Part shown: positions 33,643-45,810 of the stretch, in pieces
Layout of the letters: the number at the start of each line of letters is the position of its first letter
Position numbering within the stretch: the first letter of the stretch is position 1
Origin: Beroe forskalii
Taxonomy: Eukaryota > Ctenophora > Nuda > Beroida > Beroidae
NCBI GenBank assembly: GCA_011033025.1
Contig: WFMF01000593.1
Location: 31,271-95,270, forward strand
Direction: 5' to 3'
Length of the DNA: 64,000 nt
Translations under genes and position numbers: made by a program
The notes under the pieces: generated by a model
The model's database searches: none
Told to the model about the DNA's origin: nothing
Seen by the model: the letters and a program-made list of their open reading frames with translations, nothing else

Positions 33643-34540
33643 GCGGCCAGAGTTTGGTTTGGTTTGACTTTCTAATCATGTAAATGTTGTAGATACATTG
33701 AATCGATAGTTCTGATAAATTTTTAGGGTCAGCCAGCCGTCATGGCGCCGCCAGATAGCCGCCAAAGCCACCTATTTTTTCGTACGCATATATGCCGATT
33801 TTTTTTCGAGTTGTTTTGACCAGTCCAAATGGGTCATAGGTACTCAAATTGTTGCTACACATGTTCTAGAGAGTGTGTCTGATGATATTTCATCCCTACG
33901 TCACGTTGGAAACGTTTGAGGAAGTGGAACATAGTTTCTGGAAAAAGTGGAACAAATGTGTAACAATTGTAAGCATATACACGTATGCGTGTAACAATTG
34001 TAAGCATATGTTTGACCAGAGTTTGGTTTGGTTTGACTTTCTTATCATGTAAATGTGTTGTAGATACATTGAATTGATAGTTCTGATAAATTTTAGGTCA
34101 GCCAGCCGTCATGGCGCCAGAATAGCCGCCAAGCCACCTATTTTCGTACGCATATATGCCGATTTTTTGAGCTGTTTGACCAGTCCGAATGGGTCATAGG
34201 TGCTCAAATTGTTGCTACAGATGTTCTAAAGAGTATCTGATGATATTTCATCCGTACGTGACGTTGGAAACGTTTGGAGAAGTGGAACATAGTTTCTGGA
34301 AAAAATGGAACAACTGTGTAACAATTGTAAGCATATACGCGTATGCGTGTAACAATTGTAAGCATATGTTTGCAGGCCAAGTTCGGTTTGGTTTGACTTT
34401 TCCGATCACGTAAATGTGTTGAGATACATTGAATCGATATTTCTGATTGGTTTTGGGTGAGCCAGCCGTCATGGCGCCGTTAGATAGCCGCCAAAGCCAC
34501 CTATTTTCGTACGCATATATGCCGATTTTTCGAGCTGTTT
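33643..34540 (+). repeat. Two and a half tandem copies of a ~360-bp unit
   Basis: Copies begin near 33643, 34012 and 34368 with GTTTGGTTTGGTTTGACTTT. They share GCCAGCCGTCATGGCGCC, GTACGCATATATGCCGATTT and CTGATGATATTTCATCC. The third stops after the GCATATATGCCGA portion. Differences are small indels in homopolymers. A short internal duplication, GTGTAACAATTGTAAGCATA, occurs twice per junction. Confidence 0.8.
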
Positions 34541-35375
34541 TTTGTATTTTCATTGACTGAAACATTGAACATTTAAGCTCCAAAATATTAAGACATTAGT
34601 TCAAAGTTGTTATACAATCATGCAACAGAAAACACTTATACAGTTATACATAAATTGATTTGGGGTTGCAAAATTGAGAGTGAAAGGGTATGGGAGGCAT
34701 CCCTCAGTCTTGCCTAAGCATATATAATTACATTATAATATGATAAGATTATAATATCATTTATTGGAAATATAGTTAGTGAACTAGAAGTGGATCGGAA
34801 TTAGAATCCTTTTGTCCACTATCAAAGAAAACAGTAGCTTGGCAAAAGTGTTGAACGATAAGAAGGGCCATGCATACAAAACAATATGATGGCATCAAGT
34901 GCAATGTAAGCTCGGTTAGGCTGGGCCGCTCAAACGAATCCCATTTGGTAAACCTGCCCTTGGGTATGAAAATAGCAATGAATTAACAACAGCAGAATCA
35001 AGTGTGTCAGATTATCATTAAATAATTCACAAAATTCAGAGTGGAGATGAGGGATGCCTCCAGGACACTAAGTATAGCACTCCAGTCTCAACACTACAAC
35101 ACAACCAAAATTAAGGATGTCAAGCAAAATTTTTATTTTACTTTTTACAGAAATATTGTCATGCACATATAAAAGCACATATATACTCAACTTATGAGTA
35201 GTACAGGATTCTAGTCTTCGGCAGCACACCCCCTCCCAGGCAGGCAGCCCAGTCAAATCAGGCCGCTAACAGCTCCATCACAGCATAGCAGGACCAGACT
35301 GCCAGTAGAGACACATAACCCCCATCACCCCAGCCCAACAGCTTCTTACTTTTACTTCATATTTTACTTGACATC
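34541..35375. other. Non-coding, nothing recognised
   Basis: AT-rich sequence without supported exons or repeats before the 21-bp array. Confidence 0.4.
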
Positions 35376-35417
35376 CTCAAATTTGGTTGTAATTAGTAGT
35401 GTTGTTAAGTTTAAAAC

Positions 35418-36931
35418 AATGGATACTAATGGTAACTGGGTGGATACTAATGGTAACTGGGTGGATACTAATGGTAACTGGGTGGATACTAATGGTAACT
35501 GCGTGGATACTAATGGTAACTGGGTGGATACTAATGGTAACTGGGTGGATACTAATGGTAACTGGGTGGATACTAATGGTAACTGGGTGGATACTAATGG
35601 TAACTGGGTGGATACTAATGGTAACTGGGTGGATACTAATGGTAACTGGGTGGATACTAATTGTAACTGAGTGGATACAAATGGTAACTGGGTGGATACT
35701 AATGGTAACTGGGTGGATACTAATGGTTACTGGGTGGATACTAATGGTAACTGGGTGGATACTAATGGTAACTGGGTGGATACTAATGGTAACTGGGTGG
35801 ATACTAATGGTAACTGGGTGGATACTAATGGTAACTGCGTGGATACTAATGGTAACTGGGTGGATACTAATGGTAACTAGGTGGATACTAATGGTAACTG
35901 GGTGGATAATAATGGTAACTGTGTGATACTAATGGTAACTACGTGGATACTGATGGTAACTACGTGGATACTAATGGTAGCTGGGTGGATACTAATGGTA
36001 ACTGGGTGGATACTAATGGTAACTGGGTGGATACTAATGGTAACTGGGTGGATACTAATGATAACTGGGTGGATACTAATGGTAACTGGGTGGATACTAA
36101 TGGTAACTGGGTGGATACTAATGGTAACTAGGTGGATACTAATGGTAACTGCGTGGATACTAATGGTAACTGGGTGGATACTAATGGTAACTGGGTGGAT
36201 ACTAATGGTAACTGGGTGGATACTGGGTGGATACTAATGGTAACTGTGTGGATACTAATGGATACTCGGTGGATACTAATGGTAACTGGGTGGATACTAA
36301 TGGTAACTGCGTGAATACTAATGGTAACTGAGTAGTGAGTATAGGGCTAATAAATACACCTCATTAATGCGAATGATATTTTTATGGAGCGGCAGGGGCT
36401 TGTAAGTGGTGGTAACTAATTTCTAAAATTCACATTTGTACACAGCTATTCTGGTTTTGGTAATAAGTTTTATTTTGTGGATACTATTTCATTTAGTATC
36501 CACCCAGTTACCACTTAGTTACCATTTAGTTACCAACAGTTACCATTAGTTACCAAATTTGGGCTCCAGTATCCACGAAAATTGATTTTACAAAGTGGTG
36601 GTAACTGATGGATACTAATTCGTCAGTGGATACTAATGGATACTAAATGGTAACTAACGGCAATTTTTAGTATCCGTGGAAACTGGGTGGATACTAAATG
36701 GTAACTGATGGTAACTAATGGTAACTAGTGGATACTAATTTAGTATCCACGGTGGATACTATTTATTAAAAAATAGACTACTGTATCCATTAGTATCCGT
36801 GGATACTAAATCTGACATTTAGTATCCACCATAGTATCCACCCAGTATCCACCCAGTTACCACGGATACTAATGGTAACTAATGGATACTAATTTTCGCT
36901 GTGTTCCTTTGCTATTATTTTCCCCACTGAG
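35418..36931. mobile_element. Foldback element built on a 21-bp minisatellite
   Basis: A head-to-tail array of GGATACTAATGGTAACTGGGT (21 bp, roughly 44 copies by length) runs to about 36340. From 36480 to 36890 the same words occur in mixed and inverted orientation (GTATCCACCCAGTTACCA). The right end (36896-36931) read inward is GGGAAAATAATAGCAAAGGA then ACACAGCGAAAATTAG; it matches the terminus of the 52277 element. No matching left terminus was found. The array is open in several frames (repeat DTNGNWV) but has no gene context. Confidence 0.75.
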
Positions 36932-37126
36932 CCACATGGACTTTACAAAAAGTGAAAACATGAACATGGTGGGAATTAACATGAAATATTGGGCATAAAA
37001 ATTATGCAAATGATTTGCCTCAAATAGGCATGTCAAGTGGCACCAAAAACTATGTCAAGTGTTCACTGAAAACTTGCATAAAAATGAATTACAAATAATA
37101 TATTAAATATATGTTCATATTGCATT

Positions 37127-38597
37127 ATTATTATTATTATTATTATTATTAAATCAGAATAGTACAAGTACTATCGAACCTCTACACGTAGGCATAACAT
37201 TCACTTGATAAGATTGTAAAATCTATCATTGAGATTTATCTAATGCTAAATTAGTTATCTTGGGAATCATTTATGAAAATAAACTGTAGGACCCTCTTAA
37301 AACAAAAACAATACAATAGAATGGGACATTCCTAGTGAAGCACACATAAATTATACTAAATAAATTAAGTTAAATAAATTAATAAATTAAAAAGTTAAGT
37401 ATTGCTGGTGTCATCAAAAACCTATGACTGTAATTAAGAAATTAATTATTCAATTCAATTCGATTCAGTTCACTTCAATTTAGTTCAATTCTATTTAATT
37501 AAGTTCAATTCAATTAAATTCAATTCACTTAAACATAAATTTCAACATGTCAAGCAATTATGGAGTGGCCCAACTACAAGGATACATATAAAACTAACAG
37601 ATCCTGTTTTCCGCATGTCCCATAGTACTAAAGTTACTTAGTTTTCAGGACGCATTTGTTTTGGAGGTGCCCGACTCCAGCCACATTTTCAAACATTATA
37701 AACCTGCAGGTCCTACAGGAGAGTCAAATATACATAGAATTCAGAATATACATAAAATTCAAATATACATTAAGTTCAGAATATATTCTGACTACAGTAA
37801 AAACATTTGAGTCCATGGAATTAATCAAAACTTGGAGAAGAAGCTTTGTATTTCTGATTAGTCCACAAAACATGCTGACCTGGATAATGAGAAAGCTGCC
37901 TATTTCCAATTCGTCCATAAAGATAGGAATGCATAAACACACGACTTTTATGGCTCTTCATTTTCCAATTTATCCTGCAAGAGGTCTTTCCTTGAAATTG
38001 GAGCGTTCTTTAAGTGTTAGCAACATTAAGGGGCCAGATCAGTCATAATTCATAGGGTTTTTTTGCCAAAATTATCAGATCATTGGTCTGATCATTGGTC
38101 TGATACTTATTAAGGAGTTGCTACACGGCAGTATTGTTGAGATGGTTGCTGTGATTCCAAGAATTGATGTTGTGACATTAAGAATTTGACTCTTTTGATG
38201 AACTGCAGATGTATGTCTGGATTTTGAGGAGCAACTATGTCCCTAATGAGACTGAATGGTGTGATGTCTTTAGTGCCACTGCTATTTAGTGCTGTTATGA
38301 AGGATTCAAATGTTTCATCCTTCAACTCTTCACAAGCTACTAACTGATGATATGCATTGTCTTGACTCAACTTACAAAATGGGCATGTGTTCTGTTTAGG
38401 GTCATTTGTTATTGCTGCCTTGGAATGTCCAAAAATGAGGGAGTTGTTATGTATGTAGTCTAATAAAAAGCTGTCTTCTTCTTTAGTTGTACTGTAATCA
38501 AACAAGTGGTGTCTATTCATAGCCATATTCTCTTGAAGAATGTATGATGCTACTTCACTGCAAATATAGGAAGATTCTGAATATGATCCATTGTTTG
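37127..38597 (-). mobile_element. Second LINE family, 5'-truncated copy (copy A)
   Basis: The minus-strand element runs from 38597 (5') to an (AAT)n tail at about 37150-37127. It matches 55854-54391 over its whole length, including about 960 bp of 3' UTR with a CAATTCAATTCGATTCAGTT phrase. The match ends abruptly at 38597, which marks the 5' truncation. Confidence 0.85.
38110..38597 (-). pseudogene. C-terminal end of LINE ORF2 (copy A)
   Basis: About 160 residues in one frame, with the motif CPFCKLSQDNAYHQLVAC (C-x2-C-x8-H-x4-C) typical of the C-terminal zinc-knuckle-like region of several LINE ORF2 proteins. It ends QQYCRVATP before the 3' UTR. Reverse transcriptase and endonuclease parts are missing by 5' truncation. 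The frame is more intact than in the copy at 55366. Confidence 0.8.
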
Positions 38598-39270
38598 TAA
38601 GTATAAAGTGGGAAATATTTTGCCTCAAATAGAAACCAAAAACTAGGTGAAAATGACAGAAACTATATTTTGTGGAGACAGAAAATGCATTTTGTGGAAA
38701 ATGAAGTAGGCAATGAAGTGAAAAGTTGAAAACTCACAATAGAGCAATAATAGAGCATCAACAGGCATAAATAGCATGGAAAGAAAAAGAAACAGGGTCT
38801 TAAATGAGCTTAAACTTACTTTCTGTAGAAGGATTATGAAAAATATTCATATATCATGCCTTCATGAAATACAACTTATCAATAAAGGGATCCAAGGATT
38901 GAAACCTGGAAAGGAAGCCCTGTGAATGATAACAGATTATAAGCAGCTATTTTATACTTATAGAGTTATAGGACCACAACAAACAGAAAAACTGTTCTTT
39001 TAATGGTAAAATAGGCTGATGTAGACGAAATTCAAACAATAAGCAATAAACTAATAAAGTCTTTAGCAAATATAATTTAAAAAGATAGAAACGATTGGTA
39101 TTCCTCACCCAGAACCTAGGTGCATTTAAAGGGAATAAGTGGAAGAAGACTTGGTTAGAGAAACTAGGAAGCAAGTATGAAAGGTGTATGAAGTGATTTG
39201 TTGGTACATCATATGAAGTCAGCTATCCAATGCTGACATAATTGGTCAGTTTTTGGATGAAAGCTGAGAA
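38598..39270. other. Intergenic, nothing recognised
   Basis: No exon, repeat or RNA gene was seen between the LINE and the promoter region of the next gene. Confidence 0.4.
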
Positions 39271-39284
39271 ACTACTATGAACGT

Positions 39285-39305
39285 AGGGCGCGGCGCCATT
39301 TTCCT
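39285..39305 (+). promoter_or_regulatory. Possible core promoter motif (GCGCCATTTTCC)
   Basis: GGCGCGGCGCCATTTTCC lies about 270 bp upstream of the start codon at 39562, in the only CpG-rich patch nearby. GCCATTTT resembles a YY1-type initiator motif common near animal transcription starts. This is inference from position and motif only. Confidence 0.25.
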
Positions 39306-39320
39306 GGATGGTCGTTTTTT

Positions 39321-39337
39321 GTCAGACGTCATCTGAC
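39321..39337. repeat. GTCAGAC-type palindrome (one of four in the window)
   Basis: GTCAGACGTCATCTGAC is a 17-bp imperfect palindrome. Related perfect forms GTCAGACnnnGTCTGAC occur at 7379-7395, 39668-39684 and 48676-48692. The last two share about 25 bp in opposite orientation. Confidence 0.6.
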
Positions 39338-39561
39338 CATTATTTCTGTGAAATAAGGGTCAGATGAAACTTTGCGCGATTTTTTTGCGACGCGCACGCT
39401 ACGGAAAAGCCTTGAATTGATACTCGCGTGCGAAATTAACGTATCTGTATACAATTGTAGCTTCGCGCGTGCCGGAAATGACACTTACCAAAGAAATGTC
39501 GACTTTTTTAATTCATTCGTTTACCAAGTTTCTGCAGTTTGCGTGTGTTTCCGCTGTTTTA

Positions 39562-42500
39562 ATGCCCAGGAAAAAGCAGCAATGCCACCTATGTTCAAAG
39601 GCTGTGGAAAAGTAAGTAGCATCTTATAATCAAATTTTTGTAAAATTGTTCGACATAGACACTCATTGTCAGACGTTGTCTGACCCCTTCGCCTTCGCCA
39701 ACGTCTGACAAGACACTCACACACCTTACGGCTAACTCAAGAGATTGAAGTTTAAACGATATAACTGATACGAGAGAATTGTGAAGAGAAGCTTTCGAAA
39801 ATCATGTGATTATCGTCGTCAGCCTTACGTCTCAACGTCAAATTCAAAACATCAGATCTACCAAAACACTACGCAGTATGCGAGACACAGTAGTACCATG
39901 ATACGCAGCAAAATGCGTGACACAGTAGTACCATGATAAGCAGCAAAATGCGTGACACAGTAGTACCATGATAAGCAGCAAAATGCGTGACACAGTAGTA
40001 CCATGATACGCAGCAAAATGCGTGACACAGTAGTACCATGATAAGCAGCAAAATGCGTGACACAGTAGTACCATGATAAGCAGCAAAATGCGTGACACAG
40101 TAGTACCATGATAAGCAGCAAAATGCGTGACACAGTAGTACCATGATAAGCAGCAAAATGCGTGACACAGTAGTACCATGATAAGCAGCAAAATGCGTGA
40201 CACAGTAGTACCATGATAAGCAGCAAAATGCGTGACACAGTAGTACCATGATCATGATAAGCAGCAAAATGTGTGACACAGTAGTACCATGATAAGCAGC
40301 AAAATGCGTGACACAGTAGTACCATGATAAGCAGCAAAATGCGTGACACAGTAGTACCATTATACGCAGCAAAATGCGTGACACAGTAGTACCATGATAC
40401 GCAGCAAAATGCGTGACACAGTAGTACCATGATAAGCAGCAAAATGCGTGACACAGTAGTACCATGATAAGCAGCAAAAGTAGTACCATGATAAGCAGCA
40501 AAATGCGTGACACAGTAGTACCATGATACGCAGCAAAATGCGTGACACAGTAGTACCATGATACGCAGCAAAATGCGTGACACAGTAGTACCATGATACG
40601 CAGCAAAATGCGTGATACAGTAGTAGACCATGATAACAGTAGTACCATGATACCATGATAAGATAAGCAGCAAAATGCGTGACACAGTAGTACCATGATA
40701 CTAAGCAGCAAAATGCGTGACACAGTAGTACCATGATAAGCAGCAAAATGCGTGACACAGTAGTACCATGATAAGCAGCAAAATGCGTGACACAGTAGTA
40801 CCATGATACGCAGCAAAATGCGTGACACAGTAGTACCATGATAAGCAGCAAAATGCGTGACACAGTAGTACCATGATACGCAGCAAAATGTACACAGTAC
40901 CGATAAGCAGCAAAATGCGTGACACAGTAGTACCATGATAAGCAGCAAAATGCGTGACACAGTAGTACCATGATAAGCAGCAAAATGCGTGATAAGCAGC
41001 AAAATGCGTGACACAGTAGTACCATGATAAGCAGCAAAATGCGTGATAAGCAGCAAAATGCGTGACACAGTAGTACCATGATACGCAGCAAAATGCGTGA
41101 CACAGTAGTACCATGATAAGCAGCAAAATGCGTGACACAGTAGTACCATGATAAGCAGCAAAATGCGTGACACAGTAGTACCATGATAAGCAGCAAAATG
41201 ATAAGCAGCAAAATGCGTGACACAGTAGTACCATGATACGCAGCAAAATGACACAGTAATTATGATAAGCAGCAAAATGCGTGACACAGTAGTACCATGA
41301 TAAGCAGCAAAATGCGTGACACAGTAGTACCATGATAAGCAGCAAAATGCGTGACACAGTAGTACCATGATAAGCAGCAAAATGCGTGACACAGTAGTAC
41401 CATGATACGCAGCAAAATGCGTGACACAGTAGTACCATGATAAGCAGCAAAATGCGTGACACAGTAGTACCATGATAAGCAGCAAAATGCGTGACACAGT
41501 AGTACCATGATACGCAGCAAAATGCGTGACACAGTAGTACCATGATAAGCAGCAAAATGCGTGACACAGTAGTACCATGATAAGCAGCAAAATGCGTGAC
41601 ACAGTAGTACCATGATAAGCAGCAAAATGCGTGACACAGTAGTACCATGATAAGCAGCAAAATGCGTGACACAGTAGTACCATGATACGCAGCAAAATGC
41701 GTGACACAGTAGTACCATGATAAGCAGCAAAATGCGTGACACAGTAGTACCATGATAAGCAGCAAAATGCGTGACACAGTAGTACCATGATACGCAGCAA
41801 AATGCGTGACACAGTAGTACCATGATAAGCAGCAAAATGCGTGACACAGTAGTACCATGATAAGCAGCAAAATGCGTGACACAGTAGTACCATGATACAA
41901 GCAGCAAAATGCGTGACAGTAGTAGCGTGATAGTACCATGATAAGCAGCAAAATGCGTGACACAGTAGTACCATGATAAGCAGCAAAATGCGTGACACAG
42001 TAGTACCATGATAAGCAGCAAAATGCGTGACACAGTAGTACCATGATAAGCAGCAAAATGCGTGACACAGTAGTACCATGATAAGCAGCAAAATGCGTGA
42101 CACAGTAGTACCATGATAAGCAGCAAAATGCGTGACACAGTAGTACCATGATATGATAAGCAGCAAAATGCGTGACACAGTAGTACCATGATAAGCAGCA
42201 AAATGCGTGACACAGTAGTACCATGATAAGCAGCAAAATGCGTGACACAGTAGTACCATGATACGCAGCAAAATGCGTGACACAGTAGTACCATGATAAG
42301 CAGCAAAATGCGTGACACAGTAGTACCATGATAAGCAGCAAAATGCGTGACACAGTAGTACCGATAAGCAGCAAAATGCGTGACACAGTAGTACCATGAT
42401 AAGCAGCAAAATGCGTGACACAGTAGTACCATGATAAGCAGCAAAATGCGTGACACAGTAGTACCATGATACGCAGCAAAATGCGTGACACAGTAGTACC

Positions 42501-44233
42501 ATGATACGCAGCAAATGCGTAGTACCATGATAAGCAGCAAAATGCGTGACAATGATACGCAGCAAATTAGTACCATGATAAGCAGCAAAATGCGTGACAC
42601 AGTAGTACCATGATAAGCAGCAAAATGCGTGACACAGTAAGTACCATGATAAGCAGCAAAAATGCGTGACACAGTAGTACCAGTACCATGATAAGCAGCA
42701 AAATGCGTGACACAGTAGTACCATGATAAGCAGCAAAATGCGTGACACAGTAGTATAGTACCATGATAAGCAGCAAAATGCGTGACACAGTAGTACCATG
42801 ATACGCAGCAAAATGCGTGACACAGTTATAGTACCATGATACGCAGCAAAATGCGTGACACAGTAGTACCATGATACGCAGCAAAATGCGTGACACAGTA
42901 GTACCATGATACGCAGCAAAATGCGTGACACAGTAGTACCATGATAAGCAGCAAAATGCGTGACACAGTAGTACCATGATAAGCAGCAAAATGCGTGACA
43001 CAGTAGTACCATGATACGCAGCAAAATGCGTGACACAGTAGTACCATGATAAGCAGCAAAATGCGTGACACAGTAGTACCATGATACGCAGCAAAATGCG
43101 TGACACAGTTATAGTACCATGATACGCAGCAAATGACACAGTAGTACCATGATACGCAGCAAAATGCGTGACACAGTAGTACCATGATACGCAGCAAAAT
43201 GCGTGACACAGTAGTACCATGATAAGCAGCAAAATGCGTGACACAGTAGTACCATGATACGCAGCAAAATGCGTGACACAGTAGTACCATGATAAGCAGC
43301 AAAATGCGTGACACAGTAGTACCATGATAAGCAGCAAATGCGTGACACAGTAGTACCATGATACGCAGCAAAATGCGTGACACAGTAGTACCATGATACG
43401 CAGCAATGATAAGCAAAATGCGTGACACAGTAGTACCATGATAAGCAGCAAAATGCGTGACACAGTAGTACCATGATAAGCAGCAAAATGCGTGACACAG
43501 TAGTACCATGATAAGCAGCAAAATGCGTGACACAGTAGTACCATGAATCACAGCACTATGTGTAACATTAGCTCATTATAAGTATTTTGTCAATCGCTAT
43601 CATTTGAAGAGCGTAATCCGTGAGGGATTCTTATGAGAGATAGTGCACATAATTTTACGGTGGTAGTGAAGAAGGTGCTAACCTTGAAATTTGTGAGATG
43701 ATTTGTGGGTGGAACTTGAGAGTGTATCATGGATGGTTTGAATGCTAGCATATCTCGTGAGCAACTCTGTCAATATCCCGATGTCCTTTCCGGCGTCAGT
43801 AAATGAAAACTTCCCCTTTTCGTTGAGTTAAACCTGTTCCTGTGAATGGGATACGTTAGACGATAACTTTATTATTTGTGTTTATCGTATAATACGACGC
43901 ACACTTCACTTAAAAATAATTTGTTTACTTTACAAATTATTGCACGACGAGACAAGTGCAATAATTTTGACAAGCGTCATGACCTATTGCCAATCCCTAT
44001 TAAGTATATTATTAGCATTTAGCGCATGTGAGGAGTGCGACATTCCAGCCGTGCTCTAAGCATATATTATTATATGGCTGCGTCTGACAAGCACCTCTCC
44101 AAATTGACTTATATTCGTTTCAGGGTTGTCGTGGCAACAGATGATGTGAGATATTTCGGTTTTGACCCTGAGGAGAATTCCATGATATGTAGATCATGTT
44201 ATGCCAACCAACCTACAGATCACGAAAACTATG
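39562..44233 (+). CDS. Gene with paired CxxC motifs, first two exons (partial)
   Basis: Exon 1 (39562-39611) starts MPRKKQQCHLCSKAVE and ends GAAAA|GTAAGT in phase 2. Exon 2 (44124-44233) follows TTCGTTTCAG, supplies the base completing the Lys codon, and encodes VVVATDDVRYFGF then ENSMICRSCYANQPTD, ending TATG|GTATAT in phase 1. Joined, CHLC and CRSC pairs would bind one zinc ion in a compact N-terminal domain; I do not recognise the family. The 4.5-kb intron is almost wholly a 35-bp minisatellite. Further exons were not found with matching phase; the exon at 48117 is in phase 0. Exon assignment is inference from splice signals, open frame and the complementary cysteine pairs. Confidence 0.5.
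39862..43545. repeat. 3.7-kb minisatellite, 35-bp unit
   Basis: The unit is GTAGTACCATGATAAGCAGC followed by AAAATGCGTGACACA, about 105 copies by length. Most copies differ only at one base (GATAAGC or GATACGC); a few junctions have deletions or partial units (near 40610-40670, 40890, 41180-41260, 41890-41935, 42500-42680, 43130, 43400). The array ends at a variant copy near 43545. On the minus strand all three frames lack stops, which yields very long artificial ORFs. Confidence 0.95.
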
Positions 44234-45100
44234 GTATATTATCATTCTTTATAGCGTATCATATGTACTTTAGCGAAAGACCAGGAATTAACATATCTCT
44301 ATTACATACGAATGAAATGAGTATGTAATAGGATATAAATATTGAGTAGCTTGCTACGAAATATTTATATCTAATTTATCACGCGACACTCGAAGAGTGG
44401 AGCCGTGATAAATTTAGATATGTTATGAATGGCTTTCGCTAAAGTAATATAATAGTCGAACGTGTTTCGCATATTTGTAACACGTAGGTTATATGTAGCT
44501 GTGGTTTGGGGATGACTGTGAATAATATTCATCTTGGGGCTATAAATTACATGAGGATACAAAGAAGACGCATGATATCTTGGCATGTGAATTAGCAAAG
44601 ATCTATTTTATATGATGTCGATGTAGAGAAGATATAACATTGATGCGGTGTCGGATTTATCAAATAGAGCTCATGTAATAGATGGGTTTTTCATTTAGCA
44701 TCCTTATAAAGCGTATGTGAGAGACGCTAGATATCAAGGGATGTAATTTGCAGAGGAGCTATGTTAAATGTGCGTGAGACTATTATACTATCATATCGAT
44801 TCCTTGTGAAACACTTTCAACTTCAGATTGCTGATAATAATATCATATCATGTTTCTTTATTTTTTTAGGGGCCGTCCAGAAATGAGCTCATCATGTTTT
44901 GGGCATGTGTGCATGTTTTCGAAATGATGAGGTAATATGTATGACGAATGTGGATTCACAAAAGTAAAATGACAAGCTCATGATATCTTCACTGAGCAAA
45001 AGAGATACTTCCACCAGTTATAGCTACCTTTTGAATCGTCATACCACGTATTGCGGATTGCAGTAGCCTGATTATTACAAAAGCACAGATACAGGACAAA
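44234..45100. other. Probable intron, nothing firm
   Basis: A palindromic patch lies near 44330-44420 (AAATATTTATATCTAATTTA and relatives). A possible exon at about 44871-44932 (TTTTTTTAG| ... ATGAG|GTAATA) is out of phase with exon 2, so I do not annotate it. Otherwise nothing. Confidence 0.35.
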
Positions 45101-45147
45101 TTGCTACCTTGACACCACCATATTAATACCTTGGCACCACCATATTA

Positions 45148-45810
45148 CAGTAGGGTGTCAGAATTATTGGCGCGTTTTGAAAATTGCGTGTATTTTGATA
45201 TGAAATCGCCCATTTTCAATCGTCCATAACTCGACTTCTGATTATCGAAATTACAGGCTTGTAGAGAAACATTCTAGCTTTCCAACGACATCAAATTTAC
45301 CTAAAGAAGTTTTTCAGAACCCAAGGTACGGTCCCTTAACTTTGAGGCTGTTCTTGAACTTGACCGATTTTATGAAGGAGTAAGTTTTTTATGAGTAAAA
45401 TTTCCGGTCTAATTTTTTTTTCAAAAAAAATCTGTCGGAATCTGGGACGTTTCTTCAAAGCAGATTGCCGAACATAAGGTCAATGTAGCTCATGGGAAAG
45501 GGCTATTTCTGCTCTAACTAATGAACCAAAGCTTTTCCCCATAAACCCAACAGGAAGGTCAAGCGAGGTAATTGAAAAAAGGAGGTCGAAAAATCGATAA
45601 TTTGGGCTTTCAACGGAAATATCTCGCTTCCTATTGATAAACAGTTTCAAATTTGTACTGGGTTCAAGATTAATGTATTTTCTTTCGAATGAAATGAAGA
45701 TCAATGGATTTGATATATCAGAAGGAATGATATGGCCACTGCAAGATGTCTGATTGGACAGAATTTTCGTGCAAAAATAGCGCCGCGCCAATAATTATGA
45801 CACCCTACTG
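45148..45810. mobile_element. Tc1/mariner-type miniature element
   Basis: The termini are inverted: CAGTAGGGTGTCAGAATTAT on the left and ATAATTATGACACCCTACTG on the right, extending to about 27 bp (GGCGCG). They are flanked on both sides by TA (45146-45147 and 45811-45812). TA duplication and a CAGT start are typical of Tc1/mariner elements. At 663 bp and without a recognisable transposase it is non-autonomous. It sits within the CACCACC minisatellite. Confidence 0.85.

Noticed and set aside
35368-36314. Frames of DTNGNWV or WILMVTG repeats as a secreted repeat protein
   Set aside because: The unit is 21 bp, so any open unit stays open. There are stops between array segments, no signal peptide and no splice context; inverted units follow, as in a foldback element.
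39862-43545. CRISPR array
   Set aside because: The 35-bp copies are directly adjacent with no unique spacers, and the genome is animal.
39844-43551. Very long minus-strand frames (up to about 1055 codons) across the 35-bp array
   Set aside because: The 35-bp unit happens to lack stops in all three minus-strand frames, so the frames are a by-product of the repeat (cycling MVLLCHAFCCLSWYYCVTHF-like words) with no domain or gene context.
44871-44932. Exon with TTTTTTTAG acceptor and ATGAG|GTAATA donor
   Set aside because: The phase required after exon 2 (44124-44233) puts a stop early in it; only phase 0 is open, and no partner exon was found.
45480-45791. 103-codon minus-strand frame within the TA-flanked element at 45148
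   Set aside because: No DDE-type catalytic pattern, and far shorter than a Tc1/mariner transposase; it begins in the terminal repeat itself.
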